NCBI RefSeq assembly: GCF_001885095.1
Contig: NZ_LZDD01000002.1
Span: 124,001 to 188,000 of the forward strand
Length of the DNA: 64,000 nucleotides
Direction: 5' to 3'
Origin: Streptococcus bovimastitidis
Lineage (GTDB): Bacteria; Bacillota; Bacilli; Lactobacillales; Streptococcaceae
Made by a program: the position numbers and the translations under genes. Numbering within the stretch: the first letter of the stretch is position 1; each line of letters starts with the position of its first letter. Below, piece by piece: positions 1 to 9,245 of the stretch. The notes below the pieces were generated by a model. The model saw nothing but the letters and a program-made list of their open reading frames with translations, searched no databases and had not been told where the DNA came from.

Positions 1-1421
1 GTTGTCGCTTCAAAAGCAGCGGCGGCCTGGTAAATGGTTTCTTCACTGTATTTTGGTCCAATCAATTGTAAGCCAACTGGTAAGCCATCAGCAAAACCTG
101 AAGGAATAGAGATTCCAGGAAGTCCTGCTAAGTTGACTGGAATAGTCAATAGGTCAGCAAGATACATGGATACTGGATCATGGTTGAGGGTATCTAAACC
201 AAAGGCAACTGACGGTGTCGTTGGGCCAATGATTAAGTCATAGTTAGCAAAAACTTTAGCAAAATCTTCAATGATTAAGGTACGTACTTTACCTGCTTTC
301 TTGAAGTAAGCATCATAGTAACCAGAGGATAAACTAAAGGTCCCAAGCATAATCCGGCGTTTGACTTCATCACCAAAGCCTTGACTGCGGGTTTGGACAT
401 AAATATCTTCAAGACTTGTTGCATTTTCAGCACGGAAACCATAGCGGATACCATCAAAACGTTGCAAGTTTGAAGAGGCTTCTGATGAGGCAATAATATA
501 GTAAACAGCCACACCATATTTACTATGAGGAAGACTAACTTCTTCTACAATTGCACCTAATTTTTCGAATTGTTTAGCAGCAGCTAAAACATTTTCTTTG
601 ATTTGTGGGTCGATTCCTTCACCAAGATATTCTTTTGGAAGGGCAATTTTCATACCTTTGATGTCTTGACCTATTTTGCTAGTATAGTCTGCCACTCGAA
701 CCGGTGCTGACGTTGAATCTTTAGCATCAGGACTAGCAATGGCATTTAATAAATGAGCATTTTCAGAAACAGTTTGTGAAAATGGTCCAATTTGGTCTAG
801 TGAAGAACCAAAAGCAATCAGACCATATCGAGATACTGTACCATAAGTTGGTTTCATACCGACAACCCCATTAAAAGCTGCTGGTTGGCGAATAGACCCA
901 CCTGTATCAGAACCAAGTGATAAGCGAACTTGACCTGAAGCAACGGCTGTAGCTGAACCTCCTGAAGAACCACCTGGAACCTTAGTTTGATCCCAAGCAT
1001 TTTTGGTTTTTTTGAAATAGGAAGTCTCAGTAGAGCCACCCATGGCAAATTCGTCCATGTTGGTTTTCCCAATGACAATCATATCCTTGTTAAGGGCATT
1101 TTCAATGGCTGTCGCGTTAAAAATCGGCTCATAATTGTAAAGCATTTTTGATGCTGCAGTTGTTAAGATGCCTTTAGTTGAGATATTATCTTTAACAGCG
1201 AGTGGGATACCTGAAAGTATATTATTTTTATCAATCCCTTTGTCATCAATAGCTTGTGCTTGGGCTAAAGCTGCTTCTTCAGCAACGGTAATGAAAGAGC
1301 CAATACTTTCCTCACGTTTTTTGATATCTTCAATCGTTGAAACAGTTAATTCTTTAGCCGAAATTTCTTTAGCCACCAACATTTCATGAAGTTCAGATAG
1401 ATTTTTTGTATTTAAAGACAT
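1..1421 (-). CDS. gatA: Glutamyl-tRNA(Gln)/aspartyl-tRNA(Asn) amidotransferase subunit A, partial
   Basis: Amidase subunit of the GatCAB transamidosome, which releases ammonia from glutamine to convert misacylated Glu-tRNA(Gln) to Gln-tRNA(Gln) in the cytoplasm. The frame reads [14 protein letters not shown] from position 1421 and stays open to the window edge (473 codons), so about 15 C-terminal residues of the usual ~488 are outside. The amidase signature is intact: Lys77 in AVKDN, the GGSSGG loop with Ser152, and Ser176 in SDTGGS form the Ser-cisSer-Lys triad. The ATG overlaps the gatC stop as TAATG, indicating translational coupling. Identification is secure. Confidence 0.97.
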   Translation of the reverse strand, partial: MSLNTKNLSELHEMLVAKEISAKELTVSTIEDIKKREESIGSFITVAEEAALAQAQAIDDKGIDKNNILSGIPLAVKDNISTKGILTTAASKMLYNYEPIFNATAIENALNKDMIVIGKTNMDEFAMGGSTETSYFKKTKNAWDQTKVPGGSSGGSATAVASGQVRLSLGSDTGGSIRQPAAFNGVVGMKPTYGTVSRYGLIAFGSSLDQIGPFSQTVSENAHLLNAIASPDAKDSTSAPVRVADYTSKIGQDIKGMKIALPKEYLGEGIDPQIKENVLAAAKQFEKLGAIVEEVSLPHSKYGVAVYYIIASSEASSNLQRFDGIRYGFRAENATSLEDIYVQTRSQGFGDEVKRRIMLGTFSLSSGYYDAYFKKAGKVRTLIIEDFAKVFANYDLIIGPTTPSVAFGLDTLNHDPVSMYLADLLTIPVNLAGLPGISIPSGFADGLPVGLQLIGPKYSEETIYQAAAAFEAT

Positions 1422-1723
1422 TAGGCATCTCCTCCATCTTCTAGAATGGCAGGTACTTTAATATAGTTATTCTCATGTTGAGGGACATTTTTAAATAACA
1501 AGTTACGGTCAGTTCCTTCTTGTGCGACATCTTGACGCATCACATTTTTACGGTCAGCCATTGTACTTGTAATAGCAACACCTTCTGTATCAACCTCATT
1601 TAGTAATTCAACCATTTCAACAATTTTTGTCAAAGTAGTGGCAAATTCACTGGTTTCTTGATCAGAAAATGTTAATTTTGATAGAGTGGCTACATGGCGC
1701 ACTTCTTCTTCAGAAATTTTCAT
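1421..1723 (-). CDS. gatC: Glutamyl-tRNA(Gln) amidotransferase subunit C
   Basis: Small GatC subunit (100 aa) that wraps around and stabilises GatA within GatCAB. The sequence has the conserved N-terminal [13 protein letters not shown] helix and the C-terminal [11 protein letters not shown]. Two adjacent ATGs (1726 and 1723) follow an AAGGAG; the second is chosen because the spacing to the Shine-Dalgarno is 5 rather than 2 bases and because the family starts MKIS. The gene is first in the gatC-gatA order, and its stop codon overlaps the gatA start. Confidence 0.96.
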   Translation of the reverse strand: MKISEEEVRHVATLSKLTFSDQETSEFATTLTKIVEMVELLNEVDTEGVAITSTMADRKNVMRQDVAQEGTDRNLLFKNVPQHENNYIKVPAILEDGGDA

Positions 1724-1760
1724 CATTTCTCCTTAGTTCTATTTTTACATAGTCTAAATT

Positions 1761-1766
1761 ATTATA
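1761..1766 (-). promoter_or_regulatory. Extended -10 element of gatCA
   Basis: Reading the minus strand, TGTGATATAAT gives a consensus TATAAT preceded by TGn, about 40 bases upstream of the gatC ATG. No good -35 is seen at 17 bp (AGCTGA), consistent with an extended -10 promoter. Confidence 0.6.
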
Positions 1767-1824
1767 TCACAAATGACCTCAATTCAGCTAGCTAACTCCC
1801 CTCAAAACCTAGCATTCTGAGCAA

Positions 1825-1876
1825 GAAAAAAGTGGGCCAAGAAGAAAGAATCACCACCAACTCTTCTAGGTCCACT
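1825..1876 (-). terminator. Rho-independent terminator of the ppdK operon
   Basis: Arms at 1863-1876 and 1831-1844 form a 14-bp stem with two imperfect pairs, followed on the minus strand by TTTTTTC. It lies about 75 bases beyond the ppdK stop and before the gatC promoter. Confidence 0.75.
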
Positions 1877-1948
1877 GCATTTGTTTCGAGAGACAAATGT
1901 GAGGTTTTATTTATTTACAAGGGCTGCTTTACCCCTCATAAAACGAAA

Positions 1949-4594
1949 TTATTTATCACGGCTTACAGCATTACCGTTTTTGCTGATTTTTGCTTGTGCC
2001 GCTGCCAATTTGGCAATCGGAATTCTAAATGGTGAGCAAGAAACATAGTTCAAACCCTGTTGGTAACAGAAACCAACAGTTGCTGCTTCACCACCGTGTT
2101 CTCCACAGATACCCATCTTCAAGTCTGGCTTAGTCTCACGACCTAATTTAACCGCCATACCAAGAAGACGACCGATACCATTTTGATCTAAGACTTGGAA
2201 AGGATCTTTATCGAAAATGCCTTTTTCAATGTATTCACCTAAGAACTTACCAGCATCATCACGAGAGAAGCCAAATCCCATTTGTGTAAGGTCGTTAGTA
2301 CCAAAACTGAAGAAGTCAGCTTCTTTAGCAATTTCATCAGCAGTCACACAAGCTCGAGGGATTTCAATCATGGTACCGATAGTGTAAGACATTGTCACAC
2401 CAGCTTTTTCCAACTCTTGATCCACAGTTTCAGCAATCAATTTGCGAAGAATGCGAAGTTCATCCACAATACTTACTAGAGGCACCATGATTTCAGGCGC
2501 AACAGTAAAGCCTTCCTGACTAGCTTGGATTGCACCTTGGGCAATTGCACGCGCCTGCATTTGATACATTTCTGGGTAAGTAATCGCAAGGCGACATCCA
2601 CGATGTCCTAACATAGGGTTGAATTCTGCCAACTCTTGGATACGTTTTTCCAACATGCGTGTAGGCATGCCAAGCTGACCAGCAAGACTTTCGATAGAAG
2701 CCTTATCATGTGGTAAGAATTCATGCAATGGTGGGTCCAAAAGGCGGATAGTACAAGATTTGCCATCAAGCGCTTTAAAGAGATCATAGAAGTCACCACG
2801 TTGGTGAGGTAATAATTTCTCTAAAGCTTTTTCACGGTCTTCAAGATTGTCCGCAACGATCATTTCACGAACCAAAGGAATACGTTCTTCATCAAAGAAC
2901 ATGTGCTCTGTACGACAGAGACCAATACCTTCAGCACCGAATTCTAGGGCTTTGCGAGCATCACGTGGGTTATCAGCATTAGAACGTACTTTCATATCAC
3001 GTTCTTGGTCAACCCAAGACATAAATTCTTCGAAGTCAGCATCAAGAGCAGTTGCTGCCATTGGGATTTGACCAATATAAACGGCACCTGTTCCACCATC
3101 AATTGATAAGAAGTCACCTTCTTTGATGGTCACTTGACCCATAGTGATTTCTTTCTGTACTTCGTCAACTTGAAGCTGGCTACAACCTGCAACACAAGGT
3201 TTACCCATGCCACGCGCAACTACCGCTGCGTGTGATGTCATACCACCACGTGCTGTGATAATCCCTTTTGCTGATACCATTCCTTCTATATCTTCCGGAG
3301 AGGTTTCTTGTCTAACAAGGAGAACTTCTTTTCCAGCTTTAGCTTCTTTTACAGCATCATCAGCATGGAAGTAAACTTGTCCACAAGCAGCACCTGGTGA
3401 AGCTGGAAGGCCACCTGTTAAACGCTGTGCTTTTTGCAAATCATTAGGGTCAAAAGCTGGGTGCAAGAGTTGTTCCAATTGACCTGGCTCAATGCGCATG
3501 ATAGCTTCTTCTTTTGTGATTAAACCTTCTTTAACTTGGTCTACGGCAATCTTGATGGCAGCTTTGGCTGTTCGTTTACCGTTACGGGTTTGTAGCATGA
3601 AGAGTTTGCCTTTTTCAATAGTGAACTCAACGTCCTGCATGTCATGGTAGTGTTGTTCAAGTAGTTTAGTAATGTTTACAAATTCTTGATAGATTTCTGG
3701 TAAATCTTCTTTAAGGCGGTCGATAGATTGAGGTGTACGGATACCGGCAACGACATCTTCACCTTGGGCATTTATTAAGTATTCACCGAACAAGTGGTTT
3801 TCACCTGTCGATGGGCTACGAGTGAAAGCAACCCCTGTTCCGCTGTTTTCACCCATATTCCCAAAGACCATTGCTTGAATGTTAACGGCAGTTCCTAAAG
3901 TATGAGAAATGTCGTTCAAGCGACGGTAAACTTTAGCTCGAGGGTTATTCCAAGATTTGAAAACTGCTTCAATGGCTAATAAGAGTTGTTCTTTTGGATG
4001 TTGTGGGAATTCTTTTCCTGTTTCTTCCAAATAAATTTTCTTGTATGCGGTTACAATTTCCTGTAGATCTTGACTTGTTAATTGTGTATCATCAGTAAAG
4101 CCTTTTGCTTCTTTTGCTTGGTCTAAGATGGCTTCAAATTTGTATTTTGGAATACCAATAGCAACATCTGCAAACATTTGAATGAAACGACGGTAGCTAT
4201 CATATGCGAAACGTTCGTTATCAGTTGCAGCAATAAGGCCTTGAACACTAGTATCATTTAAACCAAGATTCAAAATAGTATCCATCATCCCAGGCATAGA
4301 GAAGACAGCACCTGAACGTACTGATACTAATAATGGATCTTGATCACTACCAAGGCGTTTACCTTGTTCCAATTCAAGAGCAGCCAAAGCTTGGTCAATT
4401 TCATTTAAAATTTCAGAACGAATTAATTCGCCATTGTCATAGTAATCATTACAAGCTTCAGTAGTTATGGTAAAACCTTGAGGTACTGGTAGGCCGATAC
4501 TCGTCATTTCCGCTAGGTTGGCACCTTTACCACCAAGTAATGATCTCATGTCTTTATGACCTTCTGCAAAACGATAAACAAATTTTCTTCCCAT
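1949..4594 (-). CDS. ppdK: Pyruvate, phosphate dikinase (PPDK)
   Basis: Catalyses pyruvate + ATP + Pi to and from PEP + AMP + PPi, linking fermentation and gluconeogenesis in the cytosol. At 881 aa it matches the bacterial family length (870-880). An N-terminal ATP-grasp domain starts at MGRKFVYRF, the central phosphohistidine motif is GGMTSHAAVVARG (about residue 455), and the C-terminal PEP/pyruvate barrel has GEHGG and the catalytic Cys in GLNYVSCSPFR. The start at 4594 is chosen because GGAGG sits 4-5 bases upstream; the longer frame would begin with a TTG that contributes the GGAGG itself. It is last gene of ccpN-ppsR-ppdK, 13 bases after ppsR. Not universal in streptococci, so of metabolic interest. 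Confidence 0.96.
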   Translation of the reverse strand: MGRKFVYRFAEGHKDMRSLLGGKGANLAEMTSIGLPVPQGFTITTEACNDYYDNGELIRSEILNEIDQALAALELEQGKRLGSDQDPLLVSVRSGAVFSMPGMMDTILNLGLNDTSVQGLIAATDNERFAYDSYRRFIQMFADVAIGIPKYKFEAILDQAKEAKGFTDDTQLTSQDLQEIVTAYKKIYLEETGKEFPQHPKEQLLLAIEAVFKSWNNPRAKVYRRLNDISHTLGTAVNIQAMVFGNMGENSGTGVAFTRSPSTGENHLFGEYLINAQGEDVVAGIRTPQSIDRLKEDLPEIYQEFVNITKLLEQHYHDMQDVEFTIEKGKLFMLQTRNGKRTAKAAIKIAVDQVKEGLITKEEAIMRIEPGQLEQLLHPAFDPNDLQKAQRLTGGLPASPGAACGQVYFHADDAVKEAKAGKEVLLVRQETSPEDIEGMVSAKGIITARGGMTSHAAVVARGMGKPCVAGCSQLQVDEVQKEITMGQVTIKEGDFLSIDGGTGAVYIGQIPMAATALDADFEEFMSWVDQERDMKVRSNADNPRDARKALEFGAEGIGLCRTEHMFFDEERIPLVREMIVADNLEDREKALEKLLPHQRGDFYDLFKALDGKSCTIRLLDPPLHEFLPHDKASIESLAGQLGMPTRMLEKRIQELAEFNPMLGHRGCRLAITYPEMYQMQARAIAQGAIQASQEGFTVAPEIMVPLVSIVDELRILRKLIAETVDQELEKAGVTMSYTIGTMIEIPRACVTADEIAKEADFFSFGTNDLTQMGFGFSRDDAGKFLGEYIEKGIFDKDPFQVLDQNGIGRLLGMAVKLGRETKPDLKMGICGEHGGEAATVGFCYQQGLNYVSCSPFRIPIAKLAAAQAKISKNGNAVSRDK

Positions 4595-4607
4595 GATTTC
4601 CTCCAAT

Positions 4608-5423
4608 TTATAGGCTGTTATTTTTTAGGATTTCCAAAATGATAGTTGCTGTTTCTTCAATGGCTTTATCAGAAACATTAATGATTGGACATTTTAATTT
4701 TCTCATCAACTCTTCAGCATATGCTGCTTCTTCGTAGATACGATCACGGTTAGCATAAGAGGCTGTACTAGACAATCCCATGGACTTCAGTCTTTCCTTA
4801 CGAACTTGACTGAGCCGTTCCACTGAATTGGTTAAACCAATAATCTTTTTGGGGCTAATCTCGTAAATTTCTTTAGGAATTGGTACTTCTGGAACTAAAG
4901 GAATATTGACGACCTTAACATGTTTGTCAGCCAAATACATACTTAGAGGCGTCTTAGAGGTCCTTGAAATTCCTAGTAGAACCAAGTCTGCTAATAGGAT
5001 ACCGCGTGGGTCTTTCCCATCATCATATTTAACTGCAAATTCAATGGCTTCAACCCGCTTAAAGTATTCCCGGTCTAATTTCCGTAATAGACCTGGTTGA
5101 CCTAAAGGTGACAAACCAGAAATTTTCGACATAGCCTTGATGACATTCGAAAGAAGGTCAACATAAACAAAATTTTCTTCTTCTGACCGCACCTTAGCAT
5201 ATTGAGCCAGCTGGTCATCAACTAAAGAAAACATCAGACAGACATTTTTATTTTTGGCTTTTTCAAAAACGGCATCCAAAAGTTCTTTATTATTGATATA
5301 TGAAAAACGTTCAAAGCGCCACTTATCATGCTGGGGGAATTGTTGCATACAGGCATTAGCAATGGCTCTAGCCGTTTCACCTAATGAATCTGAAATAATA
5401 TAAAGCGTTAATTGTTCGTCCAT
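4608..5423 (-). CDS. ppsR: PPDK regulatory protein, bifunctional Ser/Thr kinase and phosphorylase
   Basis: DUF299-family PDRP that inactivates PPDK by ADP-dependent phosphorylation of a Thr next to the catalytic His, and reactivates it with Pi. The 271-aa length is usual. The P-loop-like motif GISRTSKTP is at residues 151-159, and the family N-terminus SDSLGETA is at 11-18. It sits directly between ccpN and its presumed substrate gene ppdK, with gaps of 12 and 13 bases, so co-transcription and function agree. The alternative substrate in the wider family is PEP synthase, but PPDK is the partner encoded here. Confidence 0.93.
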   Translation of the reverse strand: MDEQLTLYIISDSLGETARAIANACMQQFPQHDKWRFERFSYINNKELLDAVFEKAKNKNVCLMFSLVDDQLAQYAKVRSEEENFVYVDLLSNVIKAMSKISGLSPLGQPGLLRKLDREYFKRVEAIEFAVKYDDGKDPRGILLADLVLLGISRTSKTPLSMYLADKHVKVVNIPLVPEVPIPKEIYEISPKKIIGLTNSVERLSQVRKERLKSMGLSSTASYANRDRIYEEAAYAEELMRKLKCPIINVSDKAIEETATIILEILKNNSL

Positions 5424-5435
5424 GCTACCTCCTTT

Positions 5436-6065
5436 CTATTCCTTAATTTCTAAAAAGAGCTTGGTAATAATTGTTTTTGAAAGTTTGCCAACAACTTTGG
5501 ACTTGCCATTTTCCGCATAGCGAACGACTGGGAGAGAATCAACTTGTCTTTCCACTAAGGTTTCAGCTGCTTCAAGAACCAGTTCTTCTTCCAAAACAGT
5601 CGTAATATTTGGCGTCCGAGTCATAATCATCCCGATTGGAATTTTACTCAAGTCGCCGCCACCAATACTTGCTTTTAAAAGATCTTTACGTGATACAACA
5701 CCACAGAAATAATCTTCCTCATCAAGAATAAAGGCGCAACCCGCATCTTCCATAAAGATTTTGACAATTACATCATAAACTGATTCTGTCTGGTGGGCCG
5801 TCAAAGGAATCCCCATAATATCAGATACCTTCATGTCCTTAAAATGGTTGTATTCATTTTTCTGATCGTCTATTCCCACGTAAAAATAGCCAACCTTTGG
5901 TTTGGCATCTAATAGTCCAATCATAGTTAAGACCACCAAATCAGACCTCAAAGCTGCCCGGGTCACTTTTAAATACTCAGCGATTTTTTCACCTGTTATG
6001 GGCTGGTGCTCTTGCACGATTTGGCTAATCTCTTCTTGTCTCTTCGTTAGTTGAATAATACTCAC
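5436..6065 (-). CDS. ccpN: CcpN-type transcriptional repressor with HTH and two CBS domains
   Basis: About 209 aa. An N-terminal winged-helix (roughly residues 5-65; ITGEKIAEYLKVTRAALRSDL as the recognition region) is followed by a pair of CBS motifs (about 80-205; MGIPLTAHQTESVYDV and LVLEAAETLVERQVDSLPVV). In Bacillus subtilis CcpN represses gluconeogenic genes under glycolytic conditions; here it leads an operon with ppsR and ppdK, so it probably controls PPDK expression and its own (inference). Two adjacent GTG codons (6068, 6065) follow AGGAAA; the second has better spacing. A strong promoter with an inverted repeat over the start site lies upstream. Confidence 0.88.
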   Translation of the reverse strand: MSIIQLTKRQEEISQIVQEHQPITGEKIAEYLKVTRAALRSDLVVLTMIGLLDAKPKVGYFYVGIDDQKNEYNHFKDMKVSDIMGIPLTAHQTESVYDVIVKIFMEDAGCAFILDEEDYFCGVVSRKDLLKASIGGGDLSKIPIGMIMTRTPNITTVLEEELVLEAAETLVERQVDSLPVVRYAENGKSKVVGKLSKTIITKLFLEIKE

Positions 6066-6082
6066 CACTTTCCTAATGTGCT

Positions 6083-6103
6083 ATACTATTTATTATATAG
6101 TAT
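6083..6103. promoter_or_regulatory. Inverted repeat at the ccpN-ppsR-ppdK start site, candidate operator
   Basis: ATACTAT (6083-6089) and ATAGTAT (6097-6103) form a perfect 7-bp inverted repeat with a 7-base spacer. It covers the expected transcription start just downstream of the -10 at 6104-6109. The position suits a repressor, and CcpN itself is the obvious candidate; no experimental site is implied. Confidence 0.5.
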
Positions 6104-6132
6104 ATTATAATATTGCGTTTTTTAAAAATCAA
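6104..6132 (-). promoter_or_regulatory. Promoter of ccpN-ppsR-ppdK
   Basis: On the minus strand the -35 is TTGATT (6127-6132), followed by a 17-bp spacer and TATAAT (6104-6109). The start site is expected near 6097, giving a leader of about 30 bases. Confidence 0.75.
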
Positions 6133-6176
6133 GTAGAAAAGTTAAAAAATATTTTTTATTTATGTCCAATATTTAC

Positions 6177-6205
6177 TTGCTATTGTTTGCGTATTCTGCT
6201 AAAAT
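6177..6205 (+). promoter_or_regulatory. Promoter of the 3-hydroxyacyl-CoA dehydrogenase gene
   Basis: TTGCTA (6177-6182), 17-bp spacer, TAAAAT (6200-6205), followed about 35 bases later by AGGAGG and the GTG start at 6251. Divergent from the ccpN promoter. Confidence 0.65.
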
Positions 6206-6250
6206 GCCTTTGTAATCGTTTTCAAACTATGTTTTACAGGAGGTCCTTTC

Positions 6251-7225
6251 GTGAAAATTAAACAAGTAAGCGTAGCCGGTTCCGGGATATTAGGCAGCCA
6301 AATTGCCTTCCAAGCAGCCTATAAAGGCTTTGATGTGACCATTTACGACATTAATGATCAGGCCCTAGAACAAGGGAAATTGCGGATTCAGCACCTAGCT
6401 TCACTCTATCAGGAAGAAATTCTTATCGCCAAAACCAACTACAGCGAAAAAGCGCTCAACATCAACTATAACAAAAACCTTCTTCCAAAATTGGATGATA
6501 TTTTTTTGTCAAAAGTTGCACAGTCATTGGAATTGGTTGATGAACTGCCACGAAACATTCACTTCACAAGTGACATGGCTGCCGCTGTCCAAAAAGCTGA
6601 TCTTGTCATTGAAGCTGTTCCAGAAAGAATTGACATCAAAGAAGACTTCTATCAAAAATTGAGTCAGGTGGCACCAGAACACACTATCTTTGCCACCAAC
6701 TCATCAACCCTCCTACCAAGCCAATTTGCTGAAGTTTCAGGACGACCAGAAAAATTCATCGCTCTCCACTTCGCCAACAACATCTGGCAAAACAATATGG
6801 TTGAAATCATGGGACATGCAACAACAAGCCCTGATACCCACCAGGCAGTCCTTACCTTTGCCCAACAAATTGGGATGATACCACTACAACTTCAAGTTGA
6901 GCAACCAGGTTACATCCTCAACTCTATCTTGGTCCCATTCTTAGAATCAGCCCTAACACTTTACTACAAGAAAGTCGCAGATTGCCAAACCATTGACCGC
7001 ACCTGGAAAATTGGAACCGGTGCACCATACGGACCCTTGGAAATCTTAGATATCATTGGCATTGAAACAGCCTATAACATTCTTAAAAATTACGCCGATA
7101 CCACTACAGATCCAGATTGCCTCCATGCCTGCCTAGCCAAAATGCTTAAAGAAGAATTTATCGACAAAGGCTATTACGGCAAAGCAGCTGGACATGGTTT
7201 TTATGACTACAGCAAGAAGGATTAA
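6251..7225 (+). CDS. 3-hydroxyacyl-CoA (3-hydroxybutyryl-CoA) dehydrogenase family protein
   Basis: A 324-aa NAD-dependent 3-hydroxyacyl-CoA dehydrogenase-like protein. The N-terminal Rossmann motif GSGILGSQ is at residues 10-17 with an acidic residue after beta-2 (TIYDIN). FATNSSTLLPSQ and ALHFANNIW match the family active-site region, and the helical dimerisation domain occupies the C-terminal third. It starts at GTG 6251 behind AGGAGGTCC. Streptococci usually lack a full beta-oxidation pathway, so the physiological substrate is unclear; a short-chain hydroxyacid derivative is possible. Monocistronic, divergent from ccpN-ppsR-ppdK and closed by a strong terminator. Confidence 0.85.
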   Translation: MKIKQVSVAGSGILGSQIAFQAAYKGFDVTIYDINDQALEQGKLRIQHLASLYQEEILIAKTNYSEKALNINYNKNLLPKLDDIFLSKVAQSLELVDELPRNIHFTSDMAAAVQKADLVIEAVPERIDIKEDFYQKLSQVAPEHTIFATNSSTLLPSQFAEVSGRPEKFIALHFANNIWQNNMVEIMGHATTSPDTHQAVLTFAQQIGMIPLQLQVEQPGYILNSILVPFLESALTLYYKKVADCQTIDRTWKIGTGAPYGPLEILDIIGIETAYNILKNYADTTTDPDCLHACLAKMLKEEFIDKGYYGKAAGHGFYDYSKKD

Positions 7226-7250
7226 GCTATAAAACCTTTAAAAAGCACAG

Positions 7251-7294
7251 AAAAATACCCTATTTCAACTGAAATAGGGTATTGCTTTTATTTT
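7251..7294. terminator. Bidirectional terminator between 3-HAD and rhodanese genes
   Basis: A stem of 12-13 bp (7255-7282, ATACCCTATTTC paired with GAAATAGGGTAT) has T-rich runs on both sides, so it can stop transcripts arriving from either side. Confidence 0.88.
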
Positions 7295-7584
7295 TCTAAA
7301 GAATCTGTCCAAGCACCAGTTCCACCTTCGACATTGATAACATCATAGCCATTAGCTTCTAAGAAGTCACAAGCTCTTACCGAACGTCCACCCGATTGGC
7401 AGATAATGTGTAAGGTTTCACCTTTAGACAATTCTGTGTAATTGTTTGCTAGAGATGATAGAGGGAGATTGACTGCACTAGGGACATGACCAGCTTGGTA
7501 CTCGTCCACTTCACGAACATCAATTAAATGAAGTTTACTATCAGCTAGTAAGTTAGCTAGCTCCTGAATCGATTCACTTTTCAT
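7288..7584 (-). CDS. Single-domain rhodanese (sulfurtransferase)
   Basis: A 98-aa cytosolic rhodanese domain with the IDVREVDEY and AGHVPSAVNLP signatures and the persulfide-forming Cys62 in the active loop CQSGGRS. Last gene of a three-gene operon; its ATG overlaps the stop of the upstream flavoprotein gene as ATGA. In comparable operons such proteins carry sulfane sulfur between persulfide-processing enzymes, which fits here (inference). The RBS AAAGGA lies in the end of the preceding gene. Confidence 0.9.
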   Translation of the reverse strand: MKSESIQELANLLADSKLHLIDVREVDEYQAGHVPSAVNLPLSSLANNYTELSKGETLHIICQSGGRSVRACDFLEANGYDVINVEGGTGAWTDSLEK

Positions 7585-9230
7585 TTTTCAATCCTTTCTG
7601 GATAAACCGTGCTATAGAGGGCATAAGCACCATCTAAGTTTTCAACATTAAAACCATTTTGTTTAAGGATGCGTTCCGCAATATAAGACCGCAAACCAGA
7701 CTGGCACGAAACAATGAATTCCTTAGCCGCGTCAAGCTCGCCAATTCGGCTACGCAAGTCATCCAGTGGGATGTTGATTGCATTGCCAAAATGACCTCTA
7801 GAGAATTCACTCTCAGTTCGCACATCTAAGAGAATCTTCCCTGCTGTCAAAGCCTCTTCCAATTGATAATGTTGAATACTTCGACTAGTGCCTTCCATCA
7901 AGTTGATAGCTGCGTAACCAGCCATATTAACCGGGTCTTTAGCAGAGCCAAAAGGTGGAGCATAAGTGAATTCTAACTCCGGTAAATCGAAGACAGTCAA
8001 GTCTCCCTTGATCGCGGTAGCCAGAATGTCAATCCGTTTATCAACACCTTTCTTGCCCACTGCTTGAGCCCCGTAAATCCGGCCACTATTTTTACCAAAA
8101 ACCAATTTAAGGTTGATATCGGTGGCACCTGGGAAATAAGAAGCGTGATCCTTACCGCTGATATGAAGGACTTCCACATCGTCAAACTCCTGACGGGCCA
8201 CGCGCTCACTCAAGCCAGTTGAAGCTGCTGCCAAGCCGAAGACACGGACGATAGCTGTACCGATACTGCCCTTGTTTGGACGCTCAATACCGGCAATCAC
8301 ATCGGCTACTTGGCGACCTTGACGGTTAGCTGGATTGGCTAAGGAAATCAAAGCATCCTTGCCGGTAATTTCTTGCTTAACGACAATGGCATCACCAACA
8401 GCATAAACATCTGGCAAATTGGTTTGGTAATGGTCATCAACTAAAATACCACCCTTAAGACCCAATGCCACACCGGCCTTCTTGGCAATATCTGAGGCTG
8501 GGCTAACACCAACTGACATAATGGTCAAGTCTGATTCAAGAGTCCGGCCGTCTGTTAGATTGATGACTTTTCCTTCTTGTGAAAAGGCCTGCGCAGATCG
8601 GCCTGTAATGACCGTGATGCCCTTAGCAAGCAGTTCATTTTCAACGAACCGAGCCATTTCCTGGTCCAGAGGTGGCAGAATTTGCGGCGCCATCTCAACA
8701 ATAGTCACCTGATAGCCTTTTTGAGCTAGGCTTTCAGCCATTTCAAGTCCAATAAAGCCAGCACCAATAACAGTGGCTTTACCAAGATTTTGACCACTGA
8801 TATGAGCCAATATTTGATCTAAGTCTGGAATGTTACGCAAACTATAGACATTTTTGGCATCTTCAAGCCCAACGATTGGCGGAATAAAGGGTTTGGCACC
8901 TGGAGATAAGATTAATTTATCATAGTTTTCTGTATAGTTCTTACCTTCATGGCTGACAGTAACTGTTTTCTCTTCAGGATTGATAGCCAGCACTTCTGAA
9001 TTTGGTCGAACATCTAGATTAAAACGGGCTTTCAGACGTTCTGGGGTTTGGACTAAAAGTGCTTCTCGCTCTGCAATTTCACCAGAAACGTGGAAAGGAA
9101 GCCCACAGTTGGCAAAAGAAACATAAGGCCCTTTATCAAAGACAATAATTTCGGCATCTTCTATGAGACGACGGAGACGAGTTGCTGCCGACATACCCCC
9201 GGCAACACCACCAATAATGATAATTTTCAT
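7581..9230 (-). CDS. CoA-disulfide reductase / NAD(P)H-dependent persulfide reductase with C-terminal rhodanese domain
   Basis: A 549-aa flavoprotein of the pyridine nucleotide-disulfide oxidoreductase family. The N-terminal FAD motif is GGVAGGMSAA (residues 7-16), the single redox Cys42 lies in FANCGLPF as in CoADR/Npsr enzymes, and a second dinucleotide motif VIGAGFIGLEMAE is in the middle. A rhodanese domain fills about residues 455-549, with Cys in VSCQSGLRS. The CoADR-Rhd architecture is known for reducing CoA-persulfide or polysulfides with NADH. It sits between two free rhodaneses and downstream of a CstR-type operator, so sulfide/persulfide detoxification is the likely role. An NADH-oxidase-like activity cannot be excluded. 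Confidence 0.9.
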   Translation of the reverse strand: MKIIIIGGVAGGMSAATRLRRLIEDAEIIVFDKGPYVSFANCGLPFHVSGEIAEREALLVQTPERLKARFNLDVRPNSEVLAINPEEKTVTVSHEGKNYTENYDKLILSPGAKPFIPPIVGLEDAKNVYSLRNIPDLDQILAHISGQNLGKATVIGAGFIGLEMAESLAQKGYQVTIVEMAPQILPPLDQEMARFVENELLAKGITVITGRSAQAFSQEGKVINLTDGRTLESDLTIMSVGVSPASDIAKKAGVALGLKGGILVDDHYQTNLPDVYAVGDAIVVKQEITGKDALISLANPANRQGRQVADVIAGIERPNKGSIGTAIVRVFGLAAASTGLSERVARQEFDDVEVLHISGKDHASYFPGATDINLKLVFGKNSGRIYGAQAVGKKGVDKRIDILATAIKGDLTVFDLPELEFTYAPPFGSAKDPVNMAGYAAINLMEGTSRSIQHYQLEEALTAGKILLDVRTESEFSRGHFGNAINIPLDDLRSRIGELDAAKEFIVSCQSGLRSYIAERILKQNGFNVENLDGAYALYSTVYPERIEK

Positions 9231-9245
9231 GTAAATTCCTCTATT

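Noticed and set aside
1832..2035. Plus-strand frame of 67 codons after ppdK
   Set aside because: It overlaps the ppdK terminator and the ppdK coding end on the opposite strand, with no ribosome site.
7581..9230. Simple water-forming NADH oxidase (Nox)
   Set aside because: Length and the C-terminal rhodanese domain, plus sulfur operon context, favour the CoADR/persulfide reductase subgroup.
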